Below are positions 7,507 to 15,835 of a stretch of 27,637 nucleotides of DNA, piece after piece. Source of the DNA: an uncultured Chryseobacterium sp. (GTDB lineage: Bacteria; Bacteroidota; Bacteroidia; Flavobacteriales; Weeksellaceae); the NCBI RefSeq assembly GCF_936933875.1, contig NZ_CAKZIK010000015.1, forward strand, positions 1-27,637, written 5' to 3'. The notes below the pieces were generated by a model. It did no database searches. It had not been told where the DNA came from and was given only the letters and a program-made list of their open reading frames with translations. Numbering within the stretch: the stretch's first letter is position 1; every line of letters begins with the position of its first letter. A program made the position numbers and the translations under genes.

Positions 7507-8478
7507 ATGGTAAATTTAGAAAAGAAAGTAGTAGGAATTGACGTAAGCTCAAAGTTTTTGACCATAAGTTTCAAAAACGCACAAAACCAAGAAATCGTAA
7601 TGAATATTGGCAATTTGAAAAAAGATATTTTAAGCTGTCTGAAAAAGTTAGACCAAAAGGATTATAAAATTGTAGTAGAAGCCACCGGTTCTTACAGTAG
7701 CAAAATCCTTTACTATGCTTATTCAAAGGGATTTGATGTTTATCAGGTAAATCCTTTGACGATTAAAAAATATGCAGAAGTAAGAAACTTAATCAGTAAA
7801 ACTGATGATGAAGATGCTAAATTAATCCGGGATTTTGGAGAGAAAATGGAAATTTATCCTTTTGAACCCAAAAAAGAGAATCTTGAATTTTTAGAACAGG
7901 AACTCAATCTTTTGCAGGATTTGGAACAGGAGAAAGCGAGATTTTCATTAAAATTAAAATCTCTGCGCCAAAAAGCAAGACTCAATAAAGAGGTGGTAAA
8001 ACATTATGAAACATTGATTAATAATTTGCAAAAAGAGATAGAAAAACTTTTGAAACGATTGCCAAAACTGGAAGATGAGGAATTGCAAGAGAATAAAACT
8101 CTGCTCAAGAGCATTAATGGAATTGGAGAGAAAACCTCGCTCTTATTGCTGGTTGCAACGAACCATTTCAAGAGTTTTGAACACTCAAAATCGGTAAGTA
8201 AATACTTTGGAGTTGCTCCAAGAATGTATCATTCCGGAAACAAAAAAATAACAATCGGCAAATGCCGAACAACCAAAGAATATATCCGAAGTGTCTTATT
8301 CATCTGCTCTTGGAGTGCGGTAAAATGCAATCCGCAATGCAAAGCCTTATATGAAAGGATTTTGGAAAAAGGGAAATGTAAAAAATTAGCTTTAATAGCA
8401 GTTTGCAACAAACTGCTACGACAAGCCTTTGGAATAATAAAATCTAAAAACAAATATCAACTGGATTTTGCAAAATAA
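7507..8478 (+). CDS. IS110-family recombinase (DEDD transposase)
   Basis: Bridge-RNA-guided recombinase of the IS110 family, 323 aa, apparently intact. The N-terminal RuvC-like DEDD domain shows Asp12 (VGIDVSSK), Glu58 (VVEATGSYS), and Asp100 and Asp103 (KTDDEDAKLI). A coiled-coil stretch covers about 125-195. The C-terminal Transposase_20 domain contains the helix-hairpin-helix-like NGIGEKTSLLLL and the catalytic serine candidate Ser243 in APRMYHSGNK, at nearly the same position as in IS621. Lengths and motif spacing match the family, so the element may be active. The gene starts 12 nt after an AT-rich leader end. It is transcribed with the operon, and its own expression signals are not obvious. 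Confidence 0.95.
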   Translation: MVNLEKKVVGIDVSSKFLTISFKNAQNQEIVMNIGNLKKDILSCLKKLDQKDYKIVVEATGSYSSKILYYAYSKGFDVYQVNPLTIKKYAEVRNLISKTDDEDAKLIRDFGEKMEIYPFEPKKENLEFLEQELNLLQDLEQEKARFSLKLKSLRQKARLNKEVVKHYETLINNLQKEIEKLLKRLPKLEDEELQENKTLLKSINGIGEKTSLLLLVATNHFKSFEHSKSVSKYFGVAPRMYHSGNKKITIGKCRTTKEYIRSVLFICSWSAVKCNPQCKALYERILEKGKCKKLALIAVCNKLLRQAFGIIKSKNKYQLDFAK

Positions 8479-8521
8479 TTAAAAAAATGAACCTAAAAAT
8501 TTTGGAATATAACATAGAATG

Positions 8522-8552
8522 TTCGACGAAGTCAAATGACGAAGCAATCTCT
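8522..8552 (+). repeat. right half of the REP-like repeat at the IS110 target
   Basis: Continues the repeat begun at 7225: it contains GACGAAGTC, ATGAC and GAAGCAATC, with GCAAT complementary to ATTGC in the left half. The joined sequence resembles the palindromic intergenic repeats that IS110-type elements often target. Confidence 0.6.
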
Positions 8553-8621
8553 CTTCCCTCCGCGCAGCGGTGAAAAGCACCCGCACAGCAGCGAAAACCG
8601 AAAGCGAAGCAATAAAAAGCT

Positions 8622-8702
8622 AATAGTGAATAGTGAGTAGTGAGTAGTGAGTAGTGAGTAGTGAATAGTGAATGGTGAATGGTGAATAGTGAATGGTGAA
8701 TA
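8622..8702 (+). repeat. heptamer tandem repeat (GTGARTR), 11.5 copies
   Basis: Eleven full 7-bp units (8622-8698) plus half a unit, alternating AATAGTG, AGTAGTG and AATGGTG. The following DNA (8704-8742) keeps a 7-bp rhythm with units like AAAACCT and GAAACCT. The whole gene-free stretch 8479-9004 consists of the IS end, this array, an 18-bp palindrome, inverted AACGCAAAG/CTTTGCGTT copies (near 8750 and 8885) and short CCTCAGCC-type repeats before gmd. I see no gene in it. Confidence 0.93.
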
Positions 8703-8801
8703 AAACTAAAACCTAAAACCTGAAACCTGCAACTTGAAACTCAACGTAAACGCAAAGCAAAATAAAGCATTGCATTTAAAAAAGAAAAAATATGCATTCT
8801 A

Positions 8802-8832
8802 AAGGTAACGAAAATCTATAGATTTTCACCTT
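8802..8832. repeat. long hairpin built on an 18-bp perfect palindrome
   Basis: GAAAATCTATAGATTTTC (8810-8827) is self-complementary. It is extended by AAGGT (8802-8806) and ACCTT (8828-8832) across a 3-nt bulge, giving 12 pairs with at most a very small loop. No T run follows, so it is not a classical terminator. It may be part of a dispersed repeat or a cruciform-prone site. Confidence 0.6.
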
Positions 8833-9004
8833 CGCGTCCTTTGCTTAGCGAAGCGCCTTAAAAATAGAACAGCGCAAAATAAACCTTTGCGTTAAAAAAA
8901 AAGTGAACAGTCATTGGTGAATAAAACTAAAACCAGAAACCAGCAACCAAAAAAATAAAACAGTTTCAGTCTGAAAAACCTCAGCCTGAACCTCAGCCTA
9001 AAAT

Positions 9005-10087
9005 ATGAAAACAGCACTCATCACCGGCATCACCGGTCAGGACGGCTCCTATCTTGCAGAACTTCTGCTGGAGAAAGGATACATGGTCCATGGGATCAAG
9101 AGAAGAGCCTCTTCCTTCAATACCCAGCGTATCGATCATTTGTATATCGATCAGCACGAGCAGCATGTCAACTTTAAGCTGCATTACGGCGATCTTACCG
9201 ATTCCACCAATATCATCCGCATCATTCAGGAAGTGCAGCCCGATGAAATCTACAACCTGGGGGCGATGTCGCACGTCAAGGTATCTTTTGATTCTCCCGA
9301 ATATGTGGGCAATGTGGACGGACTGGGAACTTTAAGGATTCTGGAAGCCGTAAGGATTCTCGGTCTTGAAAAGAAAACCAGAATTTACCAGGCTTCAACG
9401 TCTGAACTCTACGGCGGTCTGCCCGAAAATAAAAACCCGGAAACCGGTCTGTACGACGAAAACTCACCGTTTTATCCGCGTTCTCCGTATGGTGTTGCCA
9501 AAATTTACGGTTTCTGGATTACCAAAAACTACCGCGAAGCCTATGGCATGTATGCCTGCAACGGGATTTTGTTTAACCATGAGTCGCCGCGCCGTGGGGA
9601 AACTTTCGTCACGCGTAAAATTACCATGGCCGTAGCCAATATTGCTTTGGGAAAACAGGATATTCTGTATCTGGGAAATCTGGAAGCGCAGCGCGACTGG
9701 GGCCATGCCAAAGACTATGTGGAAGCCATGTGGCGCATCCTGCAGCAGGACCAGCCTGAAGATTATGTGATTGCGATGGGCGAAACTACACGCGTACGAG
9801 ATTTTGTAAAAATGGCTTTTGAAGAAGTGGGCATTGAGCTGGAGTTTGAAGGCACCGGCGAAAACGAAACTGCCAACGTTAAGGCTTGCCACAACCTGGC
9901 TTACCAGCTGGAAATTGGCAAAACCGTGCTGAAAGTAGATCCTGAATACTACCGCCCAACGGAAGTGGATTTATTGATTGGTGACCCTACCAAGTCTAAA
10001 ACCAAATTAGGCTGGGAACCGAAGTATGACCTGAAAGGACTGGTGAAGGAGATGGTGGAGAGTGATTTGAAGGTAATGGCAATTTAA
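9005..10087 (+). CDS. gmd: GDP-mannose 4,6-dehydratase
   Basis: Converts GDP-D-mannose to GDP-4-keto-6-deoxy-D-mannose, the substrate of GDP-L-fucose synthase. The 360-aa product is an extended SDR enzyme with GITGQDGSYLAE at residues 8-19 for NADP binding. It has STSELYG at 131-137 and the catalytic Tyr162/Lys166 in PRSPYGVAK. RRASSFNTQRIDHLY and the NHESPRRGETFVTRKIT block are hallmarks of Gmd. It is full length. It is separated from fcl by the IS110 insertion and heptamer DNA. GDP-mannose must come from genes outside the window, apart from a cupin-type isomerase candidate at 21796-22137. Confidence 0.97.
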   Translation: MKTALITGITGQDGSYLAELLLEKGYMVHGIKRRASSFNTQRIDHLYIDQHEQHVNFKLHYGDLTDSTNIIRIIQEVQPDEIYNLGAMSHVKVSFDSPEYVGNVDGLGTLRILEAVRILGLEKKTRIYQASTSELYGGLPENKNPETGLYDENSPFYPRSPYGVAKIYGFWITKNYREAYGMYACNGILFNHESPRRGETFVTRKITMAVANIALGKQDILYLGNLEAQRDWGHAKDYVEAMWRILQQDQPEDYVIAMGETTRVRDFVKMAFEEVGIELEFEGTGENETANVKACHNLAYQLEIGKTVLKVDPEYYRPTEVDLLIGDPTKSKTKLGWEPKYDLKGLVKEMVESDLKVMAI

Positions 10088-10114
10088 TTCAGTGATATTT
10101 AGGATTAATCAATA

Positions 10115-11446
10115 ATGTCTCTAAAGAAAAACCTCTTCCATAACGGTATAGCGAATGTTATACAGAAATTTATCAGAGTGGCTGAACAGTTACTGTTGGT
10201 ACCTTTCTTTATTACGGCATGGGGAACTGAATACTATGGAGAATGGTTAACTTTAACGATTATACCTTCTGTCTTAGGTTTTTCGGATTTTGGTTTTGGT
10301 ACAGCGGCAGCAAACACTTTTGTGCTACGTTATGCATCTGGCGACAAGCAGGGTGCAGCCAACATCGCGAAGGCAGGAAACAGAATAATTAATTTGGTTG
10401 TTCTTTCTGTCCTAGTTGTATCGACACTAACTTTATTACTACTCAAATATTTGGGAGTATTCAATAATTCTCTAATATCCCCTAATGATGCTGTTATTGC
10501 GGTAAGTTTTCTAATCGCCGCAAAATTGCTCAATTTTTATCAGCAGTTATATGATGCGTTCTATCGTGCCGAAAGAAAGGCAGCGCTCAGCAGACATCTG
10601 TTAAATATTTATGGTTTTCTGGTAATTATTATAGGAATCGTGGTATTAAAACTTGGCGGCAACATTATCGCATTTGCATTTTCTAATTTCATCATCGCCT
10701 TGTTTTTCAATCCAATATACATTTGGATGTCCATAAAAAGAATTGCGTCACCCGAATTTGCGAAAGCAAAAATTGTAAAGGAAGATGTAAGGGAAACTTT
10801 CAAAATTGGTATGGGGTATATGTTAGCACCGGCATGGCAGACAATTTTATTTCAAGGATCAACATTAGTGGTGAGATTGGTTCTGGGTCCTACAGCTGTT
10901 GCAGTGTACAACACCGTGAGAACTTTAAGCAGAAGTGTAAACCAAATTTTCACTGTAATAAACAGTTCTGCGCTACCGGAAATACAATACGAGATTGGTG
11001 TTGGGAATGTTGAGAAAGCAAAAAAGCTGTTTTTGTCATGTATGGTGGCAACATTTGTTCTGGCTTGCCTTGGAAGTATTTTACTTTGGTTCTTTGGATT
11101 GGATTTTTATCACCTTTGGACTAAAAATGAACTGAACCCTCCAAAAATGATGTGGCTATTTTTTGTATTAAGCATCATTTTTAACGCATCATGGTGGACT
11201 GGTGAACTTATGTTTTTAGCGATGAACAAACCTTTTAAAATTCATATATCTGGACTGTTTTTATCTATCCTTTCCATTGTATCAGTTTACTTTTTATCTA
11301 AAAACTTCGACTTGAATGGTGCTGCATTTGGTGCGTTATTGTTCGAATTTGCAATGTTTTTTACTGTTTTACCTTTCGCAGCCCAATTGATTAAATTAAA
11401 AAAGGAAGATGTGCTAAAGTATATTTTAGCAATTAAGAAAAATTAA
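10115..11446 (+). CDS. polysaccharide flippase (Wzx-like, MOP superfamily)
   Basis: Moves undecaprenyl-linked repeat units from the cytoplasmic to the periplasmic face of the inner membrane. The 443-aa product is hydrophobic throughout with about twelve membrane helices. Near the N-terminus it has the PFFITAWGTEYYGEWLTL stretch, seen in oligosaccharide flippases of this type, and it ends in a short basic tail. It follows gmd by 27 bp and precedes the polymerase gene by 69 bp. From here on the DNA becomes visibly more AT-rich than fcl, gmd and the kinase gene, as usual for the serotype-specific part of such loci. The family is clear, but the substrate is unknown. Confidence 0.88.
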   Translation: MSLKKNLFHNGIANVIQKFIRVAEQLLLVPFFITAWGTEYYGEWLTLTIIPSVLGFSDFGFGTAAANTFVLRYASGDKQGAANIAKAGNRIINLVVLSVLVVSTLTLLLLKYLGVFNNSLISPNDAVIAVSFLIAAKLLNFYQQLYDAFYRAERKAALSRHLLNIYGFLVIIIGIVVLKLGGNIIAFAFSNFIIALFFNPIYIWMSIKRIASPEFAKAKIVKEDVRETFKIGMGYMLAPAWQTILFQGSTLVVRLVLGPTAVAVYNTVRTLSRSVNQIFTVINSSALPEIQYEIGVGNVEKAKKLFLSCMVATFVLACLGSILLWFFGLDFYHLWTKNELNPPKMMWLFFVLSIIFNASWWTGELMFLAMNKPFKIHISGLFLSILSIVSVYFLSKNFDLNGAAFGALLFEFAMFFTVLPFAAQLIKLKKEDVLKYILAIKKN

Positions 11447-11515
11447 TATGGCTATAAAAATGCATAACCAAACTTGTCAATCGGATGATGATTAAGGATA
11501 AATATTAATATTCAT

Positions 11516-12772
11516 ATGGATATTCTTTTTTTAATAATATATATTGTTTTAAACTTATTTGTTTTTGCTAGATCGCTATTTCTAAAAGATGGAGTTTTTT
11601 CTCCGGGATTTATCTTGTCTTACACCTCGGTGTTTATTTTTGTACCACAGCTTTTTAGTATTTACAATAATCCATTAACAAATTATTACTCCACAGGTTT
11701 GTTTTACTATGTGATAATTAGCTGTAATTTGTTTTTTTTTCTTGGCTTCTATTTGAAGATTCCTCAAAAGGAGAACAAATGGAAAATTGATTTCGATTTA
11801 GAGAAACTATCAATTATCAATGTGTTATTTTCTCTAATTGGTTTCTCGACTTTATTTATTTTTAGCGGCACTTATAATCAGGCGGAAGATAACGTAATTC
11901 CGGTTTTTTTAAAAACCTTTTCTAGAGTATCTCTTTGTCTTAGCATAATTCTCATCGTTAACCGGAAAGTTAAAGTAGTTGTCCTTTTATCTTTTGTTCT
12001 ATCATTAATACCTTTGATCTACTACGCATTTTTCTTAAAAGGATCCCGAAGCGAAGGATTGTTTTTAATTATAAATATGTCGTGGTTTTGTTTTTTATTA
12101 TTAAGAAAAAATTATTATCTCAGAACTATTGTGAAGATAGTTTTTGTTTCTTTTTTACTGGGGGGAACTATTATCTCTTCGAAAATTGTTGACATTCGAA
12201 ATGATTATTACAAAGAAAATAGCTCAAAGATTGTCGAGCCTTCGTTTGATAGTTATCTTGATAGTTATAAAGCTGGCTTTGAACAAAAAGATTACGAAAA
12301 TGGAATGGATATTAGAAATGCTTTTATTGCAATTAACTATGTAAGAGATCAAAATGAGTATGATTTTGGTCTTCAAGTTTGGAATATGTTGGTTGTTAAT
12401 TATGTTCCACGACGTTTGGTTGGAGCAGACGTAAAGGAATCATTGATAATTAAATTTAACTATCAGCCATTCGTACAAAAGTTAACACATGGTGTCACAA
12501 CGAGTACTGCATATTTTAATGCATTTTCAGCTTTTTCTTATTTAGGATTTTTGATGTTTTTTGGATTTGGTTTTTTATTGAACTTTTTATGGAGTTTTAA
12601 ATATTTTTCAACCTTTTTTCTTTTCATTATTTTGTTTTTTAATTCTTTTCTAGTATCAATTTTTAATCATTCTTTTTCTTATTTCTGGACTCCGCTAGTA
12701 TTTCTTTTGATCATTACATTGTTATTATATTACCTTAAAGTTTTAAAATTTTTTAAGTTAGCTAGAAAATGA
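11516..12772 (+). CDS. oligosaccharide repeat-unit polymerase (Wzy-like)
   Basis: Predicted to polymerise repeat units on the periplasmic side. The 418-aa product is extremely hydrophobic with about ten to eleven membrane helices. One longer, more polar loop around residues 220-310 corresponds to the big periplasmic loop of Wzy proteins (NAFIAINYVRDQNEYDFGLQ, then VPRRLVGADVKESLI). Wzy proteins share little sequence, so the call rests on topology, length and position beside a flippase and glycosyltransferases. Codon use is very AT-rich. Its stop overlaps the next start (ATGA), so the two are translationally coupled. Confidence 0.8.
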   Translation: MDILFLIIYIVLNLFVFARSLFLKDGVFSPGFILSYTSVFIFVPQLFSIYNNPLTNYYSTGLFYYVIISCNLFFFLGFYLKIPQKENKWKIDFDLEKLSIINVLFSLIGFSTLFIFSGTYNQAEDNVIPVFLKTFSRVSLCLSIILIVNRKVKVVVLLSFVLSLIPLIYYAFFLKGSRSEGLFLIINMSWFCFLLLRKNYYLRTIVKIVFVSFLLGGTIISSKIVDIRNDYYKENSSKIVEPSFDSYLDSYKAGFEQKDYENGMDIRNAFIAINYVRDQNEYDFGLQVWNMLVVNYVPRRLVGADVKESLIIKFNYQPFVQKLTHGVTTSTAYFNAFSAFSYLGFLMFFGFGFLLNFLWSFKYFSTFFLFIILFFNSFLVSIFNHSFSYFWTPLVFLLIITLLLYYLKVLKFFKLARK

Positions 12773-13977
12773 AAAAATATATCGTCCAGCAATTATCAAA
12801 ACGTAGAATGTATGATGTAGCTGAAATCCTGCATGAAGCACAAATGTTAGATTGTTTAATTACTGATTTTTATGAGCTAAAATCTGGCTCTCTGTTCGCG
12901 AATTTTTTACCTAATAATTTTATAAAAACTCTTTCTAAATATAAGAACACTAAGATACCTAGAGAACTTGTTAAAGAAAATATCACTGCTGGTGTGAACT
13001 TTCGTTTGTTGCAGAAAGTATATCAGAAGAACTTCTTTGCGTATCAAGAAGGAAGCAAAATGCTTGCAAAGCTTTCGAGAATTGAGATTGGCAAAAACAA
13101 AGCAAATGCAGTTTATTCTTTTGATGTAACAGCATTGGAATTTTTTAGGATTGCAAGTAAGCGCGATTACTATTCCGTATTGGAACAATGTGTTGCACCA
13201 AGAAAGGCGCAAATTGAAATGTATAATCTTTTCGCAGAGCAGTATGGTGCAAATTATACAAATGAAATTGAAAATTGCAAAAGGTTACAGGAACGTGAAG
13301 AGGAAGAATGGGTTCTTAGCAATAAAATTGTAGCACCGTCAGATTTTGTTGTTAACAAGTTAATTGAAGCAGGTTGTCAGAAAGACAAAATAGTTAAAGT
13401 TAATTATGGTTTTAGTGTTGGACGCAATATTTTAGATCAAAGTAATTTTGAAAAGAAAAACGAAAATGAGGATTTTACTATATTATTTGTAGGAAATTCT
13501 TCTTTGCGAAAGGGCTTGCAAGATATTGTAAAGATTGCAGAAAGAATAAAAAATAATAAAATAAAATTTAGAATTGCAGGTGATCTTGAAAATAAGACTG
13601 TAGAGCAACTTGGTATAGCTAAAACATCTAATATAAAGCTATTGGGCAAGTTAGAAAAGGACAAATTATATAGAGAATATGAAAATGCTAATGCATTTAT
13701 TTTACCATCATACCTTGAAGGTTCTGCTATGGTCATATTAGAGGCACTTAACTTTAGCCTACCTATTTTAACAACCTTTGAATCAGGATCGAATATAGTT
13801 GATGGTGTTAATGGTTTTGTTACTAAAGCAGGTAATATTAATTATTTTGTACAAAGAATTAATGAACTGTACGACAACAAGGATTTACGATTACTCATTA
13901 GTAATAATGCTATTCTATTGGCCAAAAACCATTCTACCCTCAATTATTCAAAAGATTTAATAACCGAATTAATCTAA
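12769..13977 (+). CDS. glycosyltransferase, GT4-like (GT-B fold)
   Basis: Adds a sugar to the growing lipid-linked repeat unit in the cytoplasm. The 402-aa product has a C-terminal Rossmann half typical of glycosyl transferases group 1: TILFVGNSSLRKGLQDIVKI near residue 240, and the EX7E donor motif Glu317/Glu325 in LEGSAMVILEAL. The N-terminal half is less conserved and has a charged stretch ENCKRLQEREEEEWVLS before a VAPSDFVVNKLIEAG block, common in this family. It overlaps the polymerase gene by 4 bp and is followed after 3 bp by an acetyltransferase gene. Donor and linkage cannot be deduced. Confidence 0.9.
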   Translation: MKKYIVQQLSKRRMYDVAEILHEAQMLDCLITDFYELKSGSLFANFLPNNFIKTLSKYKNTKIPRELVKENITAGVNFRLLQKVYQKNFFAYQEGSKMLAKLSRIEIGKNKANAVYSFDVTALEFFRIASKRDYYSVLEQCVAPRKAQIEMYNLFAEQYGANYTNEIENCKRLQEREEEEWVLSNKIVAPSDFVVNKLIEAGCQKDKIVKVNYGFSVGRNILDQSNFEKKNENEDFTILFVGNSSLRKGLQDIVKIAERIKNNKIKFRIAGDLENKTVEQLGIAKTSNIKLLGKLEKDKLYREYENANAFILPSYLEGSAMVILEALNFSLPILTTFESGSNIVDGVNGFVTKAGNINYFVQRINELYDNKDLRLLISNNAILLAKNHSTLNYSKDLITELI

Positions 13978-13980
13978 AAA

Positions 13981-14607
13981 ATGAGAAATCAAAAATACTT
14001 TCAAAAAGGCTTGTCGAAACACAAATCATATATAAAAAAGTATCGCTTTAGATCTATTTTAATAGTAGCACACATACTGTCAGAGAGAATTCGTGTGATG
14101 GGAAATTGGATTTTTGTTTTTCTTTTTGCAAATGTTGACTTCGTTGCAAGATCAGTTAAATTTCAAAATATTCCGACATTTCTTTCACCGACTAGGAACA
14201 TTACATTTAAAAAAAATGTTTCCATTGGAAGAGATGTGAAATTTCTGACGGTAATCGATTCCGAAATCATCATTAACCAAAATGTCTCGATAAATGATGG
14301 TTGCATTATTACATCTATTTTCAAGATTGAAATTGGTGATAATACAATGATCGGAGAATATGTTAGTATTAGAGATTATAATCACACCTTTTCTAACCCA
14401 GATGTCGATATGAAAAAACAAGGTTTTTCCGGCTCTGAAATAAAGATTGGAAGAAATGTGTGGATTGGTAGAGGTTGTATTGTGTTACCAGGAATTAGTA
14501 TAGGAGAAGGAGCCGTGATTGCGGCAAATTCTGTTGTTAATAAAAACGTGCCATCATACAGTGTTGTTGGTGGTATTCCAATTAAAGTCTTAAAAATGAG
14601 AAGATGA
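13981..14607 (+). CDS. hexapeptide-repeat O-acyltransferase (LbH family)
   Basis: Probably transfers an acetyl group to a sugar of the repeat unit. The 208-aa product has a basic, partly hydrophobic N-terminus, then a left-handed beta-helix from about residue 70 with many imperfect [LIV]-G-x4 turns (VSIGRDVKF, IEIGDNTMIG, IKIGRNVWIGRGCIVLPG, ISIGEGAVIAANSVV). It has the histidine of IRDYNHTF expected at the active site and ends with VVGGIPIKVLKMRR, typical of maltose/galactoside acetyltransferase relatives. It overlaps the next glycosyltransferase gene by 4 bp. The acceptor sugar is unknown, and transfer of another acyl group is possible. Confidence 0.88.
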   Translation: MRNQKYFQKGLSKHKSYIKKYRFRSILIVAHILSERIRVMGNWIFVFLFANVDFVARSVKFQNIPTFLSPTRNITFKKNVSIGRDVKFLTVIDSEIIINQNVSINDGCIITSIFKIEIGDNTMIGEYVSIRDYNHTFSNPDVDMKKQGFSGSEIKIGRNVWIGRGCIVLPGISIGEGAVIAANSVVNKNVPSYSVVGGIPIKVLKMRR

Positions 14608-15791
14608 AAGTTACATTCCTAACCACTTCAAACTCTCGCAAAGCGGGAGGACTTTTTTATAGTGTACGAAATCTAGCTATAAATGTTAATAAAATAGATG
14701 ATATCTCGTCAAATATACTTTCTTGCAATGATGAGTTTTCTGCTGAGGACTTATCTAAATATGAGGATCTACCAATGCCAAAGTACAGTATTATTTCATT
14801 TCCAATTATTAAGAAATTAGGTTTTTCTCTCAATATTCATAAAGTTCTTAAATTTCTAAATCCTGATATTGTACATCAGCAAGGTATTTGGATGTATCAT
14901 TCTAATGCGGCAAATAATTTTAGAAAAAGAAAAGCGAGCTCCAAAAAAATTATTACGCCAAGAGGAATGATGGATGAATGGCTTAGTAAAAATTCCAGCG
15001 CGACTAAGAAATTAATTAATTTTTGGTACGAGCAAGAAAATCTTCAAAGTGCCGACTGTTTTCACGCATTAAATTATTCCGAGTACTGTAGTATAAGAAA
15101 ATTAGGATTTACTAATCCAATCGCGATTATTCCGAATGGCACTACAATTATAGAGTGGGAAAGATCCATTAATCATTTTACTAATAATAGGAAAAAAACA
15201 TTGCTTTTTCTTGGAAGAATACACTCAAAGAAGGGTATTACACAATTAATTGAAGCATTGGGAAAAATTAAAATTGCTAGTCCCAAAATTTTTGATAAAT
15301 GGTCTGTAAAAATAGCAGGATGGGAGGATGAAGGAGATCTATTAATAAAGCTAAAACAAAAAGTTATAGATTATGATTTAAATAACGATTTACAATTTGT
15401 AGGAAGCTTATATGATGCTCAAAAAGAAACAGCTTTAAAAACCGTCGATGCATTCATTTTACCCTCCTTCAGTGAAGGAATGCCAATGTCAATTTTAGAA
15501 GCATGGTCATATGGCCTGCCTGTAATCATGACGGAATATTGCAATTTGCCAGAAGGATTTAAATTAAAAGCTGCCCACCAGATTGACACAAATCCTAAGT
15601 TAATGGCTGAACAATTGATTACCTTTTTAAATTTAAATGATGAAGAACTCTTTGAGATGGGCCAAAATGGTAAGAAGATGGTTCACGATAACTTTTCGTG
15701 GTCAGCTGTTGCAGAGAAAACTGCTACTTTGTACAAGTGGTTGCTTGACCAAGAAAATCATATGAAGCCTGATTTTGTTTATTTGACTTAA
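14604..15791 (+). CDS. glycosyltransferase, GT4 family
   Basis: The 395-aa product is a cytoplasmic GT-B enzyme. N-terminal features include SNSRKAGGLFYSVRNLA, with a glycine-rich loop, and IVHQQGIWMYHS. In the middle, KIITPRGMMDEWLSKNSS resembles GT4 enzymes acting on lipid-linked sugars. The C-terminal domain has KTLLFLGRIHSKKGITQLIE near residue 195 and the EX7E motif Glu291/Glu299 in SEGMPMSILEAW. It overlaps the upstream acyltransferase by 4 bp. A 44-bp gap, the largest in this AT-rich block after the polymerase, separates it from the next gene. The sugar donor is not identifiable. Confidence 0.92.
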   Translation: MKVTFLTTSNSRKAGGLFYSVRNLAINVNKIDDISSNILSCNDEFSAEDLSKYEDLPMPKYSIISFPIIKKLGFSLNIHKVLKFLNPDIVHQQGIWMYHSNAANNFRKRKASSKKIITPRGMMDEWLSKNSSATKKLINFWYEQENLQSADCFHALNYSEYCSIRKLGFTNPIAIIPNGTTIIEWERSINHFTNNRKKTLLFLGRIHSKKGITQLIEALGKIKIASPKIFDKWSVKIAGWEDEGDLLIKLKQKVIDYDLNNDLQFVGSLYDAQKETALKTVDAFILPSFSEGMPMSILEAWSYGLPVIMTEYCNLPEGFKLKAAHQIDTNPKLMAEQLITFLNLNDEELFEMGQNGKKMVHDNFSWSAVAEKTATLYKWLLDQENHMKPDFVYLT

Positions 15792-15835
15792 ATTTTGCTT
15801 CCTTAAATTAATTTTAGAAAAAGGAAAAAATAACG

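Larger units (their letters stand above)
7239..8521 (+). mobile_element. IS110-family insertion sequence with leader-encoded bridge RNA
   Basis: The element is about 1.28 kb, with no terminal inverted repeats and the sequence GAATGT at both ends (7236-7241 and 8517-8522), as expected for IS110 elements that recombine at a short core. Guide matches in the leader place the core at TG (7239-7240 and 8520-8521). It has a 265-nt non-coding left end, one recombinase gene and a short right end. It inserted in a REP-like repeat between fcl and gmd, in the operon's direction. The ends are inferred from repeat reconstruction and guide matches. Confidence 0.82.

Noticed and set aside
7239..8521. The IS110 element as the mobiliser of the whole polysaccharide locus
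   Set aside because: It lies inside the locus, is a complete single element, and its ends and target flank do not match the 72-bp repeats. It is better read as a later, independent insertion.
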